Shown here: positions 1 to 9,064 of the stretch, piece by piece
How the letters are laid out: every line of letters starts with the position of its first letter
Position numbering within the stretch: the first letter of the stretch is position 1
Assembly (NCBI GenBank): GCA_001970955.1
Contig: MPUH01000275.1
Span: 1-64,000, forward strand
Direction: 5' to 3'
Length of the DNA: 64,000 nt
From: Stentor coeruleus
Lineage: Eukaryota > Ciliophora > Heterotrichea > Heterotrichida > Stentoridae
Translations under genes and position numbers: made by a program
Notes under the pieces: model-generated
What the model saw: the letters and a program-made list of their open reading frames with translations, nothing else
What the model was told of the DNA's origin: nothing
Databases searched by the model: none

Positions 1-369
1 GCTTATAGTATTATAAAAGCAGAATCTTTAATGCTTATTGATTTAAAAGATAAATTAGAATATGCAGATATGGGAAGTTATTTTAAAGATATTAATGATG
101 TGATTGATAGCTTTGAGAATATTAATCCAATTACAGATCAAGCTTTGAAAAATAAGGTATTGGATGAATTTTATTTGTTGTTAGCTTTTGATGTTTTAGC
201 AGCTTTTGTTCTTGTTGGCTCGTGTCTTTTTATATATAAAATGTATTTCAGTAAAGAGAAAAAAGAAATGGAATATATCAAGTCGGTATTGAAAATAATA
301 CCAGAGAAAGTAGATATGATTGAAAGGTCTACTAATGTTTTTTCAGCTCTTAGGGTTAAGATAAAATAG
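1..369 (+). CDS. 3' end of a membrane protein, possibly TmcB-like (partial)
   Basis: The reading frame is open from the left window edge to a TAA at 367-369, so this is the C-terminal 122 or so residues of a gene that starts outside the window. One hydrophobic segment (codons covering about 165-240) is followed by a basic, charged tail. That layout, a last membrane helix and then a short helical cytoplasmic tail, resembles the C-terminus of the TmcB-like protein at 12210-16507. The similarity is of layout rather than clear identity, so the family call is an inference. An internal ATG at 31 is not a likely true start because the frame continues upstream of it. Confidence 0.6.
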   Translation, partial: AYSIIKAESLMLIDLKDKLEYADMGSYFKDINDVIDSFENINPITDQALKNKVLDEFYLLLAFDVLAAFVLVGSCLFIYKMYFSKEKKEMEYIKSVLKIIPEKVDMIERSTNVFSALRVKIK

Positions 370-757
370 TATTTTAGTATTAGTTATTAACTTAAAAGAG
401 ATGCTTTTGAATAAGACTTTTTAGGCTTTTTGATAATGAGTTTGTAGGGATATATTATATTAAATAAGTTAAGATTCTTTTTATGAATTTTTATAGGAGT
501 TTTGAAGTAAAAAATTATGAGTTAAAGAATTTTAATTATAATAAAATCATAGTTAATGAGATTTCACTTAGGGGTATATCTGATAATGCATTTTTTTAAT
601 AAAGTGCAGAAATTACTAAATTTAAATAATTTTATTCTTCTACAATTTTTTTATGATATTTTTTTCCATTTTGATGTAATCTTGATATATTTCATAATAA
701 AATCCTACTTTTATTACTCACTAATTATATTTTTACAATAAACTCTATTTTATTAAC
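370..757. other. Intergenic, no gene seen
   Basis: Very AT-rich sequence between the partial gene and a decayed minus-strand gene. A 61-codon open frame at 556-741 is almost entirely Phe, Ile, Leu and Tyr, as expected from random AT-rich DNA, and is not supported. Confidence 0.6.
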
Positions 758-1218
758 TTACTGATTTTTCTCTAAAACCTTGAGCTTTATAATACCAATA
801 AGCGATAATACCAATTCAAGAATCATAAGCGTAATCATGGCAAAATTGATAATAATATCATCAATAAGCCAAAATCGACCTTGACATAAATTTTGAATCC
901 TAAAAAATAAAGTGCCCCAAGTGCGGTATTTCCAAGAGTCTCAAAATAATAAATTGACAATTTCTTCAGTCTTATTACCAACTGATACTATATCCACTTT
1001 AAGATAATCCAAATCATAAATTCCATCAGCATAAAAAATATCTACAAAAACAAAAAAGCGACTAGTTACCCAAAAATCACTTTCTAGCATCTAATCCTCA
1101 TATCAAAAAACCTTTCAAATCATAATCATAAACTAAACCACAAATTTCCTTCTAATCCACAAAATCTTTTACATATAAAATCCTAAAAATCTCATCATTA
1201 ACACACCCATTCACTTCT
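758..1218 (-). pseudogene. Decayed gene for a membrane protein
   Basis: The minus strand reads as protein-like sequence for about 150 codons, interrupted by several stops (TAG, TGA, TGA) and at least one frame change near 1090. Protein-like parts include an acidic/aromatic stretch (DIFYADGIYDLDYLKVD) and a C-terminal hydrophobic helix (about 770-850) followed by a basic tail and TAA at 758-760. No single 15-nt intron with GT...TAG removes the stops. I do not recognise the family. It looks like a soluble domain followed by one terminal membrane helix. It is most likely a dead gene, although sequence errors could add to the damage. Confidence 0.5.
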
Positions 1219-1257
1219 GATTACACAATTATTCTAATTCAATTTAATATTGTATAT

Positions 1258-2244
1258 CTAATTATGATATTCTATCTCAACCATGCATTTCTTACATACT
1301 TGAGGAGTGTTAGCACAGTCAATACAAAACGCTACTCCCGTACAACATTTAGCTAATTTCATATACCCTCTATAAACCTCTTTTCCACATCCTTCGCAAG
1401 CTCCAAACAAAAAATCACTAATTTCCAATTTCTCCTTTTTCGTTATCCGTTTATTAGTCTTCTGACATATCCCTTGATTCTGAGTATAATAAAGACATGT
1501 CGAGCATAAGAAATATTTTTCCCCATCAATAGCTCTCATATAATCCCCTATAAAATACCCAACATTTAAACAATTCTCACAAACAATTTCTTTATTAATA
1601 AGCTCATTAATATCCTCATATTCACAACTACATATTGGGCATGTATTATTTGTTGGAATTCTTGATCTTATTCTATTAGCAACACAATCCATACATAAAT
1701 GATAACAAGATGTATCAAAATACTTGGATTTATCTTTGTTGCATAAACGGCATTTTAATATACCATTCTGGTTTAGCATATCTTTCATATGCTCGTTTTC
1801 CATTTCTAAGAATTTTTGCATGTCTTCGTTTTTGAATAAGGTGTTGAATTCACTTTCTGTCATTTCCTTTTCACAAATGCTACAGACTGGGTATGATTGA
1901 TTGGAACAATCAATTGAACGACCTATGGTTAGCTGTTTAGCACATGATTCACATAAGAGATGTCCGCAACTTAGACGAATTTTTATGTTGTTGTTTTGGC
2001 ATTTGGCGCAACATAATGAGTTTAGGTTTTCAAGGAATGAATGGGCTTCTTCACAGCCAGATTCAACAAGTTTCTTGAGTTCATTGCTTAGTGGGTCTTT
2101 GGATAATAGAAATTTGTTAATGTCTACTAAAGGAACTAAGCTTTGGATTATGTCTTTGAGGTTTTGCAGAAGCCTTTCTGGGGGAATTTTTACCAGAGGC
2201 TTCATTGGTAAGGACTTAGTTGGGATTGTAAACCCTTTAGACAT
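1258..2244 (-). CDS. RING-like zinc-finger protein A (paralogue of 2566-4054)
   Basis: A 328-residue protein with a short N-terminal region and then a run of Cys/His clusters. A first RING-like set (about residues 80-125) holds CAKC, CGHLLCESC and CSIC. A second set (about 165-205) holds CRLC, CYHLCMDC and CPIC. Further CxxC pairs run to the end (CENC, CSTC, CEGC, CKKC). The pattern suggests a zinc-binding protein, perhaps an E3 ubiquitin ligase of a multi-finger kind, but it is not a textbook RBR. The downstream neighbour on the same strand is a clear paralogue sharing the block around YFIGDYM. The start chosen is the first ATG after an AT-rich leader. Function is inferred from metal-binding motifs only. 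Confidence 0.75.
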   Translation of the reverse strand: MSKGFTIPTKSLPMKPLVKIPPERLLQNLKDIIQSLVPLVDINKFLLSKDPLSNELKKLVESGCEEAHSFLENLNSLCCAKCQNNNIKIRLSCGHLLCESCAKQLTIGRSIDCSNQSYPVCSICEKEMTESEFNTLFKNEDMQKFLEMENEHMKDMLNQNGILKCRLCNKDKSKYFDTSCYHLCMDCVANRIRSRIPTNNTCPICSCEYEDINELINKEIVCENCLNVGYFIGDYMRAIDGEKYFLCSTCLYYTQNQGICQKTNKRITKKEKLEISDFLFGACEGCGKEVYRGYMKLAKCCTGVAFCIDCANTPQVCKKCMVEIEYHN

Positions 2245-2565
2245 ATTTGATAATTATAAGCTTATTAGATAATCTATATTTTGTATTGGTTTTTTAGGAA
2301 ATGATTTAAAATTAGATTATAAGTTATGGTTTTAGGGGTTTTATATAGGGTCAGAATTGTAATAATACAGGATAAGGTATAAAAATATAATGGAATAGGT
2401 TTTGGAAATGGTTTTGATTAGGATATTGAGGATTTTTAGAAGTTTTTGGAAAAAAGCATATTCTCCCAACAAAAAATCTGGTATCTACCCACCTCTTCTC
2501 CTTTAACATCACAATTAAAATACCCATTTAATCCTAACTTATATTACAATCATTAGCATAAAATA
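2245..2565. promoter_or_regulatory. Spacer between tandem minus-strand genes with a sharp strand-skew switch
   Basis: From 2280 to about 2460 the plus strand is rich in G and T and nearly free of C. From about 2465 it turns C-rich and G-poor. The first part is the 5' flank of the 1258-2244 gene and the second is the 3' flank of the 2566-4054 gene. The same arrangement recurs at other gene borders in this window. No individual promoter element can be named. Confidence 0.4.
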
Positions 2566-4054
2566 TTAAAATATTATGCTATATTCCTCAAGAAACTCTG
2601 AAATAATATTTGCATCCTTTTTCCTTATTATAGCATGACATAAAGGGCAATAATCTCTAAATCTCAAATCTCCAAGACATATTCTACAAAATACACACTT
2701 ATCATCATGTAAATCCTTCATATAATCCCCAATAAAATAGCAATTTTGAAAGCATTTATCACACTTAACCTCCATATTCAAAACATTTTCATCATAATAA
2801 AAATTACACAATATGCATTTCTTATCATTACCCCTTATCTTAATAGATGAACAATCCCTACACATATGATAACAAGAGTTTTCAAAGTAATATTTTCGAG
2901 ATTTCTTACAAGAAATACATTTTAAAAATCCAGTTTTCGCAAGTTTGTTTTTTCTATATAAAACTTCATCATTAATAATAAATTTAATAATTCTATGGAG
3001 TTCAGTATATTCTTCATCAGATAATTGGATACCACATTCAGGACAATAAGGTAAATCATTACTATGATCATTTGGGTTGATTTTATAATTCATTTTTAAC
3101 ATACAGTTCTCACAGTATGCATGACCGCATTCTAGTTTTAGCTTTATATCTTCAGATAGGCATTTGCTGCATTTGATTTTTTTTATAATCGCCAACATCT
3201 GACCTATTTTTTCTTGAAGTTTAAGAAGAATAGCTTCATATTTTTCTCTTGTTGGCCCAGTGAATTCATTTAACGAATTGCAAACTCCTGAAGATCGACA
3301 TGAATTTTCTAATTGGATATGATTTGTGAATATTTTAGATAATCTAATGCATAATTGTATAGCTTCTTCATGTGAAATTATTTGGTTTTCAGGAAGTTGA
3401 TTTTCTGTATATTTTGATGGAAAAAAATTCCCTTTAGTTATTTCTAAATTGTAGCTTCCAGATGAGTCAAGGCTTTGAGATTGACTTGGATTATTTGATT
3501 TAATAATTCCTTCCTGAGATTTTTTATTAGGAAAAGGAGGGTTTTGATTTATAATAACCTTCTCTTTAGGTATATCAAAATTTGATCCCTTCCTGAGATT
3601 TTTTATTAGGAAAAGGAGGGTTTTGATTTATAATAACCTTCTCTTTAGGTATATCAAAATTTGATTTGGGTGCAAAATCTGACTTAGGAGGAGTTTTCAT
3701 ACCAGTTTTCAAAGTGTCAATAGGAACTGGAGGTATTTTAATAGGAGGAATAATACATGGGATTTTATTAAGACTGGAGTTCATCTCATCAATAGATTTC
3801 TTCATTTGATCGTCACCCTTTATCTTTACCTCATCAAACTTCTGGTCTAAATTCCTAATCTGATACTCATTTTGCTCATTAGAAATCTCCTTATTGACTA
3901 GTATATTCAATTTTATATAAATAACTTCCTTGTTTTTACTCTCTTTTCCCTTATAAAACTCCTCAGAATGTTTATAGAAACTCTTATCACGAGGCATTAA
4001 ATCTTTTACATGAGGGATTTGCAAATCTTTCTCATCAACATCAAAAAGACTCAT
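2566..4054 (-). CDS. RING-like zinc-finger protein B, split by a 79-nt tandem duplication
   Basis: The N-terminal part (3588-4054) is hydrophilic with Pro-rich stretches. The C-terminal part (2566-3508) carries RING-like clusters (CSKC, CGHAYCENC, CPEC, then CISC, CYHMCRDC, CILC) and further CxxC pairs. It is a paralogue of the protein encoded at 1258-2244, sharing the YFIGDYM block. Between the two parts a direct repeat with a 79-nt period (3509-3665) shifts the frame. Deleting one copy gives 1410 nt, exactly 470 codons, and a continuous protein of 469 residues. The ATG at 4052-4054 lies 11 nt beyond the stop of the VPS9 gene, a very tight spacing. It is probably a zinc-binding regulator; a ubiquitin-ligase role is a guess. 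Confidence 0.7.
3509..3665. repeat. Tandem direct duplication, 79-nt period
   Basis: The stretch 3509-3586 is repeated identically at 3588-3665, with one extra C between the copies. It lies inside the zinc-finger gene on the minus strand and shifts its frame by one. Loss of one period restores the frame exactly, which suggests an uncollapsed contig overlap rather than biology. Confidence 0.9.
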
Positions 4055-4065
4055 TTATAGACATA

Positions 4066-5202
4066 TTAATATGCAAAATATATAGCTAAATATGAAGTCG
4101 CTGATTGAAAATTCACTATAATCCTCTTTTCATTCTCTAACCTATCAGCAACATAAAGTCTTAAAATCTCTAATTCCGCTGAGGGTGTTGGTAATTCACA
4201 AGTAAGCAATAAAAACATCAAAATTGGTAACTCGTCATCCATAGCTTGTATTTCAGTATTCCCTTTCCAATACTCAACAACACAAGATTTCATACAAGCA
4301 ACTGTTGCTATAAGGCAGTTTACTTTATCTAATGGAGTTTTAAGCCTAGAAAATTTCCCTAAAACCTTCCTAGCATCAATATAAGGACAAGTGTTTTCTC
4401 TTAACAAATATTTTTCTGAAACTTGTAATATCGATAATAATTCATGATCTTGGAAATTAGCAAGTTTGGATTTTCTCGCTTGGAATTTATTATCAACATT
4501 TTCACAGTTTTTGATATAAAAAGCTAAAATACTTGGGTATAACTTTGTGTATATGAATTTTTCAATAATAGATTTACAGTAATGCGATGTTGCAGTCATT
4601 AAAGGGAAATGTAATTGAATATCTTTATATATAGAATCCACATGGGTATCAATAATATTGAAAATTTTATCTGATATATTTTCTTGTAAGCTGTCGATAA
4701 TTTCGATTATTCTTGTATTGTATTTGTATTCCCCTGAAGCGATGATTTTGTGGATATCGATACTTGGGACTGAAGGTAGGTTTTGACTAGCTTTTCTTTG
4801 ATGGGTTATATAAGCATTACTTTCTGAACGGAAGGATTTTGAGAAGAAATATGAGTTGTCTGTTGGACATTGGATATAAGAATTCAAACGATTAGAGAAA
4901 TCAGTTATAAAACTTGAGACTATTAATGGATCACCTGATAAAAATTGTAGGATAACAAGTTTTGAACGGTCGTCGCTAAGAATTTCTAGTTTTGCTGAGG
5001 TTATTGATGAACTTAATAGACTTCCTGGGATACAACAGGTTATCATGGATTTTAGAGAATAGTTTTCTTGATAGACTGCTGTGGCTGTACTGTGGGTTTT
5101 TTCGATTATATGGAAGTTTGAGCTTGATGAAGAGATACTGAATATGTCATGGATTGCTAAAATGCTTACCTCTTGAACCTCTTTCTGAAAATATGGAAAC
5201 AT
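4066..5202 (-). CDS. VPS9-domain protein, probable Rab5-type GEF
   Basis: A 378-residue protein whose C-terminal half (about residues 190-378) matches the VPS9 domain in layout. It has a run of helices, the segment LKTPLDKVNCLIA that resembles the family's S/P-x-DKL-x-C-I block, then MDDELPILMFLLLTCELP, which is close to the VPS9 core (A-D-E-L-L-P-V-L-x-Y-V-x-I), and a closing helix. VPS9 domains catalyse nucleotide exchange on Rab5/Rab21 GTPases on endosomes. The N-terminal half is not recognised and lacks obvious SH2, RA or ankyrin motifs. The gene is followed only 11 nt later by the start of another minus-strand gene. The domain call is confident; the exact Rab substrate is inferred. Confidence 0.75.
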   Translation of the reverse strand: MFPYFQKEVQEVSILAIHDIFSISSSSSNFHIIEKTHSTATAVYQENYSLKSMITCCIPGSLLSSSITSAKLEILSDDRSKLVILQFLSGDPLIVSSFITDFSNRLNSYIQCPTDNSYFFSKSFRSESNAYITHQRKASQNLPSVPSIDIHKIIASGEYKYNTRIIEIIDSLQENISDKIFNIIDTHVDSIYKDIQLHFPLMTATSHYCKSIIEKFIYTKLYPSILAFYIKNCENVDNKFQARKSKLANFQDHELLSILQVSEKYLLRENTCPYIDARKVLGKFSRLKTPLDKVNCLIATVACMKSCVVEYWKGNTEIQAMDDELPILMFLLLTCELPTPSAELEILRLYVADRLENEKRIIVNFQSATSYLAIYFAY

Positions 5203-5429
5203 TTTTATGTCTCCTTATTAGATAAATTCAGTATAGTTTACTTGAGATTTTATAATAGGAAATTGTGAATGGGATGATTAACTTTTATAGGATAATTTTT
5301 TTATGGTAATTGATTTAGATGATTTTGTGTATAGGTTTTAAAAATTATGATTAGGTTTATGGGATAGTTAAAAAATGTTATGAGTTATTTTTGGTATTTT
5401 AACTAAGAAAATAGTTAAAAATAAATAGG

Positions 5430-6891
5430 CTAAATAACTAATAAATTAGTAGTTTCTTGAGCTTTAAGGGTGATATAGCTTTTCACCATTACTATAAACA
5501 ACAGTATTTTCAAGACAAAATTGAAAAACCCTGTGATGAAGGAAAACCTATGGAGATTGATTTGTGGGTCTTGATGGATATCAAAGACCAGGTATTCAAA
5601 ATTCGCAAAGACCCATAAGAAATCATACAAAACCAGCAAAACTATCGAAATCCCAGCATACCTATAACTAGTCACTGACCATCCATACAATTCTTTAGAC
5701 CACACACCTCCAGCCCAAGTCAAATTCGCCAAGTCTGGCCTAGCAAAAGATGTAAAAACCGCTAAAACCGTAAAAATCCCCAGCATCATTTTCTGCACTT
5801 GATCTAAACTTCCAAGTGCTTCAAAATGTTTATCAGCAATTTCTTGTACCTCCGATATAATTTTTCCTTCCAATTTATCAACCCAACTATCTTTCTTAAA
5901 CATTCCCAAAGGATTTGTTCCCAACTTCCTCATTTCCGCTTCAATTTTCTCCATCTCTGCAGTATCTGAAAGTATCTCATTATCTAAATTATCAATAATT
6001 TTCTTTAAATACTCTGTTTTCCTATGTATCCATTGTACAGATAATAATATTCTTGCTGTATTCGACCTACCTTGTAAATGAAACCATTTTTCCTGTTTTT
6101 GTTGATCTTCAAATTCTTTTAAATTTCTGTTTTTGTTGATCTTCAAATTCTTTTAAATTTACAGAGCATGTCCCTAAAAGGTCATCTTTTGATATAGTCC
6201 CTTCATTAAATACTTGTATAAGCAACTCTCCATTACCCGAATTAATCTTAAAACTAAAGCTCTCATCCCAATTCGGGTTGTTTTCATTTCTTATAACTTT
6301 AGTTGCAATCTGTTGCCTTTCACATAATAAATTCACATAAGTATTTGGTTTACCAGAAAAAGATGCTAAATTCTGTGCTTCAACAACTCTAACAGTTAAT
6401 AAAGACCCTTCCATTATACCCCAAGAGTTTATCCTTTCTGATTTTATAGCCTCTTGTAATTGTTCATTGTTTATAACTAATTCTCGACGTTTTTCTAATA
6501 TTTTTTGACGAAGTTTTGCAACTGATTCAGATAATCCATCGACTTGATTTAGATATGTATTAATGAACTCTTCAATACTAACTTGACCATCTTTGTTTGC
6601 ATCCATGCTTTCAAATATTGTCTTTACATAGTTATCATCAACTTCTTCGTTTATGTCTTTTAGATAATTAAAAATTTCTTCAAAGGATAGTTTGCCGGAC
6701 TTGTCAATGTCGATATCGTCAAATGCTTTGATTAATTGGATACGACGCTCATGGGATATCCGAGGGTCTAAAGCGAAACGAGAACCTGATTGGAAGTTTG
6801 AAGATCTCATACGTGCATTGACTGATTCAATTGCCCAATCTTTGAGAGCTAAAGCAGACTCAGCTTTGTTTATACTCATTTTTATATGCAA
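5430..6891 (-). CDS. EF-hand / C2 / multi-membrane protein, split by a 34-nt duplication
   Basis: Removing one copy of a 34-nt tandem repeat (6093-6160) gives one frame of 476 codons. Domains in order: two EF-hands (loops DIDIDKSGKLSFEE and DANKDGQVSIEE, about residues 57-115); a coiled linker; a C2 domain (about 160-275), with the N-terminal half before the repeat and the C-terminal half after it; a second helical region; then about three or four membrane helices in the last 150 residues. C2 plus EF-hand plus C-terminal membrane segments suggests a calcium-sensing membrane protein that tethers or remodels membranes, loosely like plant MCTPs. The start is the ATG at 6889-6891; a second ATG 12 nt downstream is also possible. 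The exact role is unknown. Confidence 0.75.
6093..6160. repeat. Tandem direct duplication, 34-nt unit
   Basis: Positions 6093-6126 are repeated exactly at 6127-6160. The repeat falls in the middle of a C2 domain and breaks its frame. Dropping one unit restores a canonical C2 sequence without gap, so this is probably an assembly error. Confidence 0.92.
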
Positions 6892-7048
6892 GGGTTATGA
6901 TTTTTATGTTTTTTTTTTGGGTGTTAAAAATATACAAATGTCTAAATACAAAATTACCCCAATCAGTTTTTATTTCCCCAAACGTAATTTTAAAATCTCA
7001 TAAAAAAACTCAGAATATCGTAAAGGTTAATAAAAACTAAGGCTATAA

Positions 7049-8314
7049 ATGGAAGAAACTAAAGTCTTTCAAAAGAAAAAACTCTTCTTCGTGTTTACAA
7101 GCGCTGGCAAACCTGTTTGGACCCGTTATGGAGACGCTATTGACTTATCAACATTCATTGGTTCTCTAGCAGCAATAATATTTAATTTCCAAAATTACTA
7201 TACAAACTCATCTGATGCCTTAAGATACTTACGTACTTCTGATATGCTTGTGGTTTTTCTATGCAAAGAGGCTCTTTTCTATGTTGTCATATGCAAAATA
7301 TCAAAAAACAAGCTGAACCAGACAAAGGAAACCTTAGAAAGTTTACATCAACAGCTTCAAAATTTGCATATAAAAGTTATATCAACTCTAACCAATAACA
7401 TTACATCAACTTTACAAAAAAGACCAAATTTCGATGCTAGGAATCTTATGGGAGGAACACATTCAGCACTTGACACTTTGGTTAGGACTTCAGCTATGAC
7501 CCCACATTTTTTAGAAGGATTTATGCCTGTAAGACTACATTATGATTTAAGAAATGAAGTGTATCAAGCATTTAAAAATAATATGCATGAAGATATTTTA
7601 TATGCGATACTTATGACCCCAAATTTTATTATATATAGATATTGTCGTAAAGGAAACTCATTACATTATAGCGATGTATCTTTGCTTTCTAATTTATTAG
7701 CATCATATAACTCTTTACGTTCAGCTAGTTCCTGGACACCAATTTGTTTACCTCAATACTCTGATGAAGGTTTTGTTTATGCTTGTATAACATTTATTGC
7801 AAACTCGCAAATCAGCATAACTTTGATATCAGAAAACTCAAATGCATTTAAAGACCTTAAAAGTTCGGGTGATATAATTGAAGCTGAATTAACTAAAATC
7901 AAAAGCCAACTTGAAGATTGTATAAAACAAATGCCATATTCTGTTTCTATTTGTGGTATAAAAGAAGTTAAACATTTTTTATATTGTTCAAAAGGATTAG
8001 ATCAATATACTATGTCTGGAGTAAACCCATCAACTCGTGATTTCTTACCTGAAATAAAAAAACAAGCATATAAACGTTTGTTAAAAAGATATGATACAGC
8101 GTATCATTTATCGATATTTTCTGATTATTACAAAGGGAATTTTACACGTATTGATATTTATAGAAATGAACAGATTTTGTGTATTAAGACTTTAGACTAT
8201 ACTTTGTTAGTATCATTTTCCCCTTTGCTTAGTAGGAATGCTGTTTATAATGTTTCTACACAACTAGTTAGGTGGATTAAACAGGAAGAACAGAGTTTAT
8301 TTATAGTTAAATAA
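7049..8314 (+). CDS. MON1: Vacuolar fusion protein Mon1
   Basis: A 421-residue protein that opens with the Mon1 signature of the first longin-type domain (FFVFTSAGKPVWTRYGD, residues 13-29). It continues with the family's other conserved blocks, including the FLCKEALFYVV region and a C-terminal KRYDTAYHLSIF / LDYTLLVSFSP region. Length matches Mon1. With Ccz1 it forms the exchange factor that recruits Rab7 to late endosomes, and it acts on endosomal and lysosomal membranes. The gene is uninterrupted, and the ATG follows a short AT-rich leader (ctataaATGG). The window also holds a VPS9 GEF and a Rab, but ciliate gene order gives no evidence of co-regulation. High confidence. Confidence 0.88.
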   Translation: MEETKVFQKKKLFFVFTSAGKPVWTRYGDAIDLSTFIGSLAAIIFNFQNYYTNSSDALRYLRTSDMLVVFLCKEALFYVVICKISKNKLNQTKETLESLHQQLQNLHIKVISTLTNNITSTLQKRPNFDARNLMGGTHSALDTLVRTSAMTPHFLEGFMPVRLHYDLRNEVYQAFKNNMHEDILYAILMTPNFIIYRYCRKGNSLHYSDVSLLSNLLASYNSLRSASSWTPICLPQYSDEGFVYACITFIANSQISITLISENSNAFKDLKSSGDIIEAELTKIKSQLEDCIKQMPYSVSICGIKEVKHFLYCSKGLDQYTMSGVNPSTRDFLPEIKKQAYKRLLKRYDTAYHLSIFSDYYKGNFTRIDIYRNEQILCIKTLDYTLLVSFSPLLSRNAVYNVSTQLVRWIKQEEQSLFIVK

Positions 8315-8433
8315 ACAAATTAAGTAATTATTTATCAAAAATTCGAATAAATGTTTTAGGTTGTGAAGATTATAGGTATGGATAAACAAATATATAAAAT
8401 AATGGGTATTAAAGTGTTATTATGAGCAATGCA

Positions 8434-9048
8434 CTAATTTGATTTCAAGTATTCTTTCAACGCCAACACTGCATTTAAAGACCTTTTTTGTAGCATCTTC
8501 ATCAACGATGCAGGGATAAGCCCTGAAAAATCTGATTTCTCCACATAAGTTACATGTGAGACTTCATTAACTTTTGTTATAATAAACCCAGAATAATAAA
8601 TTGTTCCTCTAACAAAAGATCCTATATGAGGCTTTTTATCATAGCCTACGCTTTTCCATCCGATTAAAATCTTATCTTCCATTTCTCTAGCAATACCTTG
8701 AATCAACACATAGTCTCTATTACTCATTGGCCATTTAAACTTTTGTTGCAAGTATAATAGTTGAAGATTTTTACCCCATTGAGCAAGACTTTCACATTCT
8801 AATGTATAATTATCCCATTTCTTACGTTGGTCTAACTCAATTATAGCTGATGAGATTTCTTCAGGTGTTTTGTTTATGATGGTTTCTGCTGAGTATATCA
8901 GAGTGTCATCAACATCTTTACGTTGTTTTATTATGTCTCCAGCTTTAAAGTAGGTAATTTGCCACCCACCAGTAAGTTCTAAGCTATCCAAATACCCGGA
9001 CACCTCATCAAATACTTCTGCAGGGTCAAAGCTCAGTTCTGGATCCAT
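8434..9048 (-). CDS. START-domain lipid-binding protein
   Basis: A 204-residue protein consisting almost entirely of a START domain (about residues 28-203). Seen are GWQITYFKAGDIIKQRK at the beginning, the DQRKKWDNYTLECESL segment typical of the domain's middle strand/helix, WPMSNRDYVL, then GSFVRGTIYYSGFIITKV and a closing amphipathic helix. START domains hold a single lipid or sterol in a cavity. No membrane anchor or targeting signal is visible, so it is likely cytosolic. Ligand cannot be told from sequence. The short spacer (16 nt) to the end of the cNMP gene on the same strand shows how tightly genes are packed here. Confidence 0.82.
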   Translation of the reverse strand: MDPELSFDPAEVFDEVSGYLDSLELTGGWQITYFKAGDIIKQRKDVDDTLIYSAETIINKTPEEISSAIIELDQRKKWDNYTLECESLAQWGKNLQLLYLQQKFKWPMSNRDYVLIQGIAREMEDKILIGWKSVGYDKKPHIGSFVRGTIYYSGFIITKVNEVSHVTYVEKSDFSGLIPASLMKMLQKRSLNAVLALKEYLKSN

Positions 9049-9064
9049 TTCTAATATTATAAAC

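Noticed and set aside
556-741. 61-codon open frame
   Set aside because: Composition is nearly all Phe/Ile/Leu/Tyr, as expected from AT-rich noncoding DNA.
1901-2272. Plus-strand open frame over the zinc-finger gene
   Set aside because: It is antisense to a protein with clear Cys/His clusters and has no motif of its own.
4054-4066. VPS9 and RING-like genes as one gene joined by an intron
   Set aside because: The 11-nt spacer has no GT...TAG of 15-16 nt, and the VPS9 domain ends naturally at its stop.
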